From GCA-002715885 sp045561575 (GTDB taxonomy: Bacteria; Bacteroidota; Bacteroidia; Flavobacteriales; BACL11): 22,360 bases of DNA. The notes beneath the pieces were generated by a model, which saw only the letters and a list, made by a program, of their open reading frames with translations, searched no databases and had not been told where the DNA came from. The position numbers and the translations under genes are program-made. Shown one piece after another: positions 17,993 through 22,360 of the stretch (positions are counted from its first letter, which is position 1; the number at the start of each line of letters is the position of its first letter). The DNA lies in NCBI GenBank assembly GCA_045561575.1, contig JBJKXM010000070.1, positions 1 to 22,360 on the forward strand, given 5' to 3'.

Positions 17993-19084
17993 TTATTTAA
18001 AGAGTGAAAGAAATTTTAAAGTTGTTGATCTAGCAAATGATGCCATAGGAAGAATAATAAAAAGTAATGCTAATCCAACCATTATAAAAAATGAAAAATT
18101 AGGGTAGTCAATTAAGAAAAAACAAATTAAAGTTAAAGCTGCACAATACATGACAGCAAAAAAAGAAGCCCAACCATGATTAAAGCCTTTATCAATTAAA
18201 AGATGATGAATATGATTTCTATCTGCTGAAAATGGTGATTTACCAGAAAAAATTCTTACAGTAAAAACTCTTAAAGTATCTATAGCAGGATAAGCTAAAA
18301 TACAAAGCACAAAAACTGGATTGTTAATTCCATCTACAATTTCCATATTACAAGCTCTAATAGCACAACAAGCAATAATAAAACCAATTACTAAACTTCC
18401 GCTATCACCCATAAAAATTCTTGCAGGTGGTCTATTATATAACCAAAAGGCGAATAATGAAGCAATTCCTGCACATGCTAAAACACAATCATAGTATTTT
18501 CCATTTGTATAAAAAATAATAGCAAAACATAATAAAATAAATAATCCAAGTGAAGCTGCAAGACCATCTAATCCATCTGTAAGATTAAAAGAATTAATAA
18601 TAAAAATCATAACCGAAACAGAGAAAAATATAGAAAAATAATATGGAATTTCATACAATCCTAAAACTCCATAAAAATTATCAATTCTTAGATCCCCAAT
18701 ATAAGCTAAAGCAAATGCAATAATTAATTGAACAATGAAGCGAAAATAAGAGCTCAATCCACTTATATCGTCTAATAGTCCCATTACAAACATCACAATA
18801 GTTCCAGCAGTAATTAAAATATAAGATTTTATTTGAACCTCAAATTCAGAAGAATACTCAAAATTTTGAAATGAATCAAAAAAATAAAATAATAAATATT
18901 GATTTGACAGTAAAAGTCCACTAAAGATTGCCATTCCTCCTACATTTGGAGTAAATCCTTCGTGAGCATTTCTACCACCTCCTTGAACAAGAAATCTTTT
19001 TTTAATTGCTAATTTGATAATAGAAGGCATCGTAAGAAAAGTGCCAAAAAAAGCAATTATAGATGTTATTAGTATGAAATTCAC
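17993..19084 (-). CDS. WecA/TagO-like undecaprenyl-phosphate N-acetylhexosamine-1-phosphate transferase
   Basis: 363 residues, strongly hydrophobic with about ten or eleven membrane segments, as usual for the MraY/WecA superfamily. Visible motifs are FTPNVGG (44-50), the metal-binding Asp105-Asp106 in LLDDISG, NLTDGLDG (167-174), MGDSGS (225-230) and HIHH (291-294). HIHH fits the GlcNAc-1-phosphate transferase branch (WecA, TagO) rather than MraY. It probably attaches a GlcNAc-like sugar phosphate to undecaprenyl phosphate. The start is GTG at 19084; the next in-frame ATG is codon 19 and would cut into the first membrane helix, so GTG is preferred. A promoter-like box lies only four bases upstream. 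It is a second initiating enzyme beside the WbaP-like gene. Confidence 0.92.
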   Translation of the reverse strand: MNFILITSIIAFFGTFLTMPSIIKLAIKKRFLVQGGGRNAHEGFTPNVGGMAIFSGLLLSNQYLLFYFFDSFQNFEYSSEFEVQIKSYILITAGTIVMFVMGLLDDISGLSSYFRFIVQLIIAFALAYIGDLRIDNFYGVLGLYEIPYYFSIFFSVSVMIFIINSFNLTDGLDGLAASLGLFILLCFAIIFYTNGKYYDCVLACAGIASLFAFWLYNRPPARIFMGDSGSLVIGFIIACCAIRACNMEIVDGINNPVFVLCILAYPAIDTLRVFTVRIFSGKSPFSADRNHIHHLLIDKGFNHGWASFFAVMYCAALTLICFFLIDYPNFSFFIMVGLALLFIILPMASFARSTTLKFLSLFK

Positions 19085-19088
19085 TTAA

Positions 19089-19096
19089 CAAATATA
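19089..19096 (-). promoter_or_regulatory. Bacteroidota -7 box (TATATTTG) four bases before a GTG start
   Basis: Exact TAnnTTTG on the minus strand. With only four bases to the GTG at 19084, transcription would begin at or near the start codon, giving a leaderless message if the box is real. Confidence 0.4.
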
Positions 19097-19118
19097 ACAG
19101 AAGATAACATTACAGTTT

Positions 19119-19136
19119 ATAAGTATTAATACTTAT
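19119..19136. repeat. 18-bp perfect palindrome between Wzc-like and WecA-like genes
   Basis: ATAAGTATTAATACTTAT reads the same on both strands and has no loop. It sits 9 bases after the Wzc-like stop codon and 23 bases upstream of the -7 box of the WecA-like gene. It could be an operator, but perfect palindromes of this size are not rare in DNA this AT-rich. Confidence 0.5.
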
Positions 19137-19145
19137 TATGTATAA

Positions 19146-21509
19146 TTATGATTTTTCATCATCTGATGAATAACCATATCCGTACCCATAATTATACGAA
19201 TATTTATAGTTATAGCCGTAACCGTAACGATAACCATAAGAATATCCATATGAATTTTTTTGACCAATACCATTTAAAACTACACCTAGATTTATATAAG
19301 ATTCGTCTGAGATCTTTTTGATGTGAGAAAGTACTTCATTATCAGTAACGTTACATCTAGTTATAAAAATCAAAATATCAGATTTATTTATTAAAGATTG
19401 TGTATCTGCTACTAGTAGTGTTGGGGCACTATCGATAATGATATGATCATAAGTTTGTCTAGCATCCTTTAAAAGAATCTCTATATTTCCATTATTTATT
19501 AAGTTTAATGGGTTTGGAGGAATTGGACCAGATAGAAGAATATTTAGAGATTGACTATCAAAAGGTTTTATTATATTTTTTTTCCAGCTTGTTTTATTAT
19601 CAACTAAAAAATCAACTAAACCAGGGACATTCTTATCATAGTTAATATATTTATGGATTTGAGGATTTCTCAAATCACAACCTATCAATAAAACTTTTTT
19701 ACCAACGGAGGAAAAACTTAGAGCGAGATTAAGGGCATTTAAAGTTTTCCCTTCTCCTTTGATTGAAGAAGTTACCAAGATAACATTTGATTTAGTATCA
19801 TTTTTTTGAAGATAACGAACATTTGACATTAACATTCGAAATGACTCAGAAATAATTGTACGATCATTTGGGTTTGAAAAAATCTTTTCAGATTCAGTTA
19901 AATCAAAAAATGGTATTTCTCCAACAACATTTAAATTAGCATTATCAAGATCATCTCTAGAGTGAATTTTTGTATCTAATAGAAAAATAGCATAAAGAAT
20001 AATAAATGGTATTAACAAACCTAAAAGTAATGCTATTAAGTAAACAATTTTAGTTTTTGGTGAAATTGGATATTGACTTGAAATTGCATACTCTACAACT
20101 TTAATACTTGGTTCTGTTACAGCAAAACTAACTTGAGCCTCTTCTCCCTTTTGAAGTAAAAAAAGATATAATGCTTCTTTTATCTGTTGATTCCTTTCAA
20201 TAGCTCTTAAATTTTTTTCTTGAGATGGAAAGCTGGCAACCTTATTTTGTATTATATTAGATTTATTAGTCAGCTGATCTCTAAGAATTTTAAGTTGGGA
20301 CAAATAGTTAGTTAGAGAAAAAATAATATTTTCTCTAACATTTGTTAATGAATTCTTTAGTTGTTTAAAATATGGGTTATTTGGCCCAGCGCTAGTATTC
20401 AACTTTTGTTTTTCTAAAAACAAATCATTATATGAAGCAACAAGAGCATTAACTTCTATATTTTCAATACCAATATTTGATGGTAGTAATTCGAAATTTA
20501 AGCTATTGAGCTCATTTAATAAATTTGTTACCAAAAAAATCTGATTTTCATTTGAAAAAAGTTTTTCTTCAGATTTTAAGTTTTTTTCTAAGGAAATACT
20601 AGAATTTGCAGCTAAATCAACTAAATTATTTGACACTTTGTATGATTGTTTTTCTAACTCAATAGATTCTAGCTCTGAAGAAAGATATTTATACCGGTCA
20701 TTAACAAAATCAATAGTTCGTTTATGAATTAGTTGACGATCTCTTATACCATCTTGATTAAACACATTAATAATCTCATTTATTACATTTTTTGCATATT
20801 CTATGTTAGAATGTCTATAAATTAAATTAATTATATCACTATTTTTTCCAATTTTAGAAACTCTAATTTCTTCTTTGAAAGAAGTTATTAAATCTAAATT
20901 TGTAACAAAATTTACATTGTATGAATTGTCAAACCATTTATTTGTAACTATGTTGGAAATTTCAAATGGAAGAGAATGAACTACATCTAAGGTAGAAAGG
21001 TTAGAAAATACATATTTTTTTTGGGTCGAAACTTGTGTAATTAATAAATTATCATCCTCAATCTCAAGATTAAATGACATATTAGAAATTGTATCATAAT
21101 TAACTTTTGATATAATTTCAAAAGGATAGTCAAGCACTCTTGAAGTCATAATTTCACCAACTCCTTCAACATAAAGATTAAGGTTTAGATTTTCTATAAC
21201 TTCTTGAAGAATATTAGAAGATTTTAGAATTTCTATTTCATTTTCAAGATTAATTTTGGAACTTTTAAATAAGTCTTCAGCACTTGGCATTTCAAGATTA
21301 TTTTGTTTTTTGTCCAGAATTTGAATCTTTGCACTATTTTCATACAATTTTGGAGTATATCTATTTATTAAGAATCCACAAATTAAAAAAGCAAAAATCG
21401 ATATTAAGAAATACTTCCAAAAAAATAAATATTTAAAGAATTCTTTAGAGTAATCAAATGATGGTTCAACTTCATGTAAAGGATATAAATCTGTGTTTTT
21501 GGTATTCAT
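19146..21509 (-). CDS. Wzc-like polysaccharide co-polymerase and tyrosine autokinase
   Basis: 787 residues. The first membrane helix (31-49) starts a Wzz-type chain-length region. A long periplasmic coiled-coil stretch and a GNVR-like segment (FPSQEKNLRAIERN) lead to a second helix (about 486-510). A cytoplasmic BY-kinase domain follows, with Walker A GEGKT (585-589), Walker A' Asp612 in GCDLRNP and Walker B Asp693 in IIIDSAP. The tail is strikingly regular: residues 754-780 alternate Tyr with another residue, 14 Tyr in all, then SSDDEKS. In this family the tail tyrosines are autophosphorylated and their phosphorylation state tunes polymer length and export with Wza. Its ATG directly abuts the TAA of the Wza-like gene (TAAATG). 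No Wzb-type phosphatase is in the window. Confidence 0.95.
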   Translation of the reverse strand: MNTKNTDLYPLHEVEPSFDYSKEFFKYLFFWKYFLISIFAFLICGFLINRYTPKLYENSAKIQILDKKQNNLEMPSAEDLFKSSKINLENEIEILKSSNILQEVIENLNLNLYVEGVGEIMTSRVLDYPFEIISKVNYDTISNMSFNLEIEDDNLLITQVSTQKKYVFSNLSTLDVVHSLPFEISNIVTNKWFDNSYNVNFVTNLDLITSFKEEIRVSKIGKNSDIINLIYRHSNIEYAKNVINEIINVFNQDGIRDRQLIHKRTIDFVNDRYKYLSSELESIELEKQSYKVSNNLVDLAANSSISLEKNLKSEEKLFSNENQIFLVTNLLNELNSLNFELLPSNIGIENIEVNALVASYNDLFLEKQKLNTSAGPNNPYFKQLKNSLTNVRENIIFSLTNYLSQLKILRDQLTNKSNIIQNKVASFPSQEKNLRAIERNQQIKEALYLFLLQKGEEAQVSFAVTEPSIKVVEYAISSQYPISPKTKIVYLIALLLGLLIPFIILYAIFLLDTKIHSRDDLDNANLNVVGEIPFFDLTESEKIFSNPNDRTIISESFRMLMSNVRYLQKNDTKSNVILVTSSIKGEGKTLNALNLALSFSSVGKKVLLIGCDLRNPQIHKYINYDKNVPGLVDFLVDNKTSWKKNIIKPFDSQSLNILLSGPIPPNPLNLINNGNIEILLKDARQTYDHIIIDSAPTLLVADTQSLINKSDILIFITRCNVTDNEVLSHIKKISDESYINLGVVLNGIGQKNSYGYSYGYRYGYGYNYKYSYNYGYGYGYSSDDEKS

Positions 21510-22274
21510 TTAATTATTAATTATTAATAATGTTATACTCAATAATATAGATGAGATTGATGCAATTGAAGAAGGACTACCTATAAATCCAGCACTTTTA
21601 ATTTTATTGAAATTAGGCTCAACAATGATAACATCATTACTTTTAATATAATAAAATGGTTTATCAAAAATTTCCCCATTATTTAAAGAAAATATATATG
21701 TCTTTCTTAACCCATTATCATGTCTTATCAATTTAATATTTTTTCTTTTTGCAGTTATTAATAAATCCCCGGCATATCCTAGAGCTTGAAAAATGTTTAA
21801 TTTTTGATCATAATAAGTAAAGGTACCAGCATTCTGAACCTCACCTAAAACAGTAAATTTTGAATTTAATCTTTTTACTTTAACAGTAGGATTTGTTAAA
21901 TGATTTCCTTCTAATAGTAATGATTTCATTTTAGCTTCAATGTCATTTTCACTTAAACCATTAACACTAATTTTTCCTAAAATTGGAAAATTTATCATAC
22001 TAGAATCATCAACCAGATAACCATCAAGTATGAGTTCATCAATGTTTTGACTTGAAATTTGATTGATTTTTTTATTGTAGGGTAATGCTGCTTCTGGAAT
22101 AATTGTCAGGACATCTATCTTCAAAATATCTCCAGGTTTTATGCTATTTTTAAATTGAAAATGATCTAATTTTGAAATATTATTTTTATTTGAGTCTTGT
22201 AAATAAACAAGTTGATTTTTTGTAGAACAGGATCCAAATAAAATTATCAATAATGTTGAGAATAAATATTTCAT
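21510..22274 (-). CDS. Wza-like outer-membrane polysaccharide export lipoprotein
   Basis: 254 residues. Lipoprotein signal peptide with lipobox FGSC and Cys16. Poly_export domain (about 44-138) with IKPGDILKIDV, then an SLBB-type domain (about 145-230) with FTVLGEVQNAGTFTY and ALGYAGDLL. A hydrophobic C-terminal helix (about 233-252) would cross the outer membrane. Wza of E. coli forms the octameric export pore and is longer, near 380 residues; forms of this length are common in Bacteroidota. It is first in the visible operon and probably works with the following Wzc-like kinase. A promoter-like box ends four bases before its ATG. Confidence 0.93.
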   Translation of the reverse strand: MKYLFSTLLIILFGSCSTKNQLVYLQDSNKNNISKLDHFQFKNSIKPGDILKIDVLTIIPEAALPYNKKINQISSQNIDELILDGYLVDDSSMINFPILGKISVNGLSENDIEAKMKSLLLEGNHLTNPTVKVKRLNSKFTVLGEVQNAGTFTYYDQKLNIFQALGYAGDLLITAKRKNIKLIRHDNGLRKTYIFSLNNGEIFDKPFYYIKSNDVIIVEPNFNKIKSAGFIGSPSSIASISSILLSITLLIINN

Positions 22275-22278
22275 TTTT

Positions 22279-22286
22279 CAAAAATA
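22279..22286 (-). promoter_or_regulatory. Bacteroidota -7 box (TATTTTTG) before the Wza-like gene
   Basis: Exact TAnnTTTG on the minus strand, separated from the ATG at 22274 by four bases, the same spacing as before the WecA-like gene. It is the best candidate for the promoter of the whole polysaccharide operon. Farther upstream, 22317-22337 holds an AT-only inverted repeat (8-base arms, 5-base loop). Confidence 0.45.
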
Positions 22287-22360
22287 ATTATATAATTTGT
22301 TTAATCTTGCCTCGAAATAAAATAATTTTTATTTTATAAACGTTTTGAGGATATTATTAA

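Overview
The window looks like part of the chromosome of an AT-rich, probably marine or aquatic member of the Bacteroidota (Flavobacteriia-like). The grounds are a C-terminal type IX secretion system (T9SS) type A sorting domain, long arrays of SprB-type repeats, a GEVED domain, DDGSC-type repeats, signal peptides ending just before Gln, and TAnnTTTG promoter boxes. It holds seven genes, one of them cut by the left edge. I see no RNA gene, mobile element or CRISPR array.

Left part (1-6536, minus strand): the first 2178 residues of a giant secreted mosaic protein whose C-terminus lies outside the window. It is built from 18 short DDGSC modules, two MAM-like domains, five 'DSFGDGWNG'-type beta domains, SprB-like units and a final Fn3 domain. 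A 358-bp AT-rich intergenic region (6537-6894) separates it from a divergent second giant gene (6895-13584), a 2229-residue T9SS-exported adhesin-like protein with an Fn3 domain, about 21 SprB-type repeats (one split by a GEVED domain) and a T9SS tail. A 42-bp gap follows, then a periplasmic protein with two homologous TPR-like halves and a C-terminal SPOR-like domain (13627-15210).

Right part (15207-22274, minus strand): a polysaccharide initiation and export operon read right to left. The order is Wza-like outer-membrane export lipoprotein, Wzc-like tyrosine autokinase (start directly abutting the Wza stop), WecA-like and WbaP-like initiating phosphoglycosyltransferases, and a Wzi/RemB-like outer-membrane barrel protein. 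Glycosyltransferases, flippase and polymerase are not in the window. The adhesin operon and this operon converge with overlapping stop codons at 15207-15210.

Taken together, this is a cell-surface locus: two giant repeat proteins, a candidate envelope accessory protein, and machinery to start and export a polysaccharide. In gliding Flavobacteria, SprB-family adhesins and Wza/Wzc/RemB-type polysaccharide functions both contribute to movement and adhesion, so a functional link is plausible. The sequence alone does not prove it.
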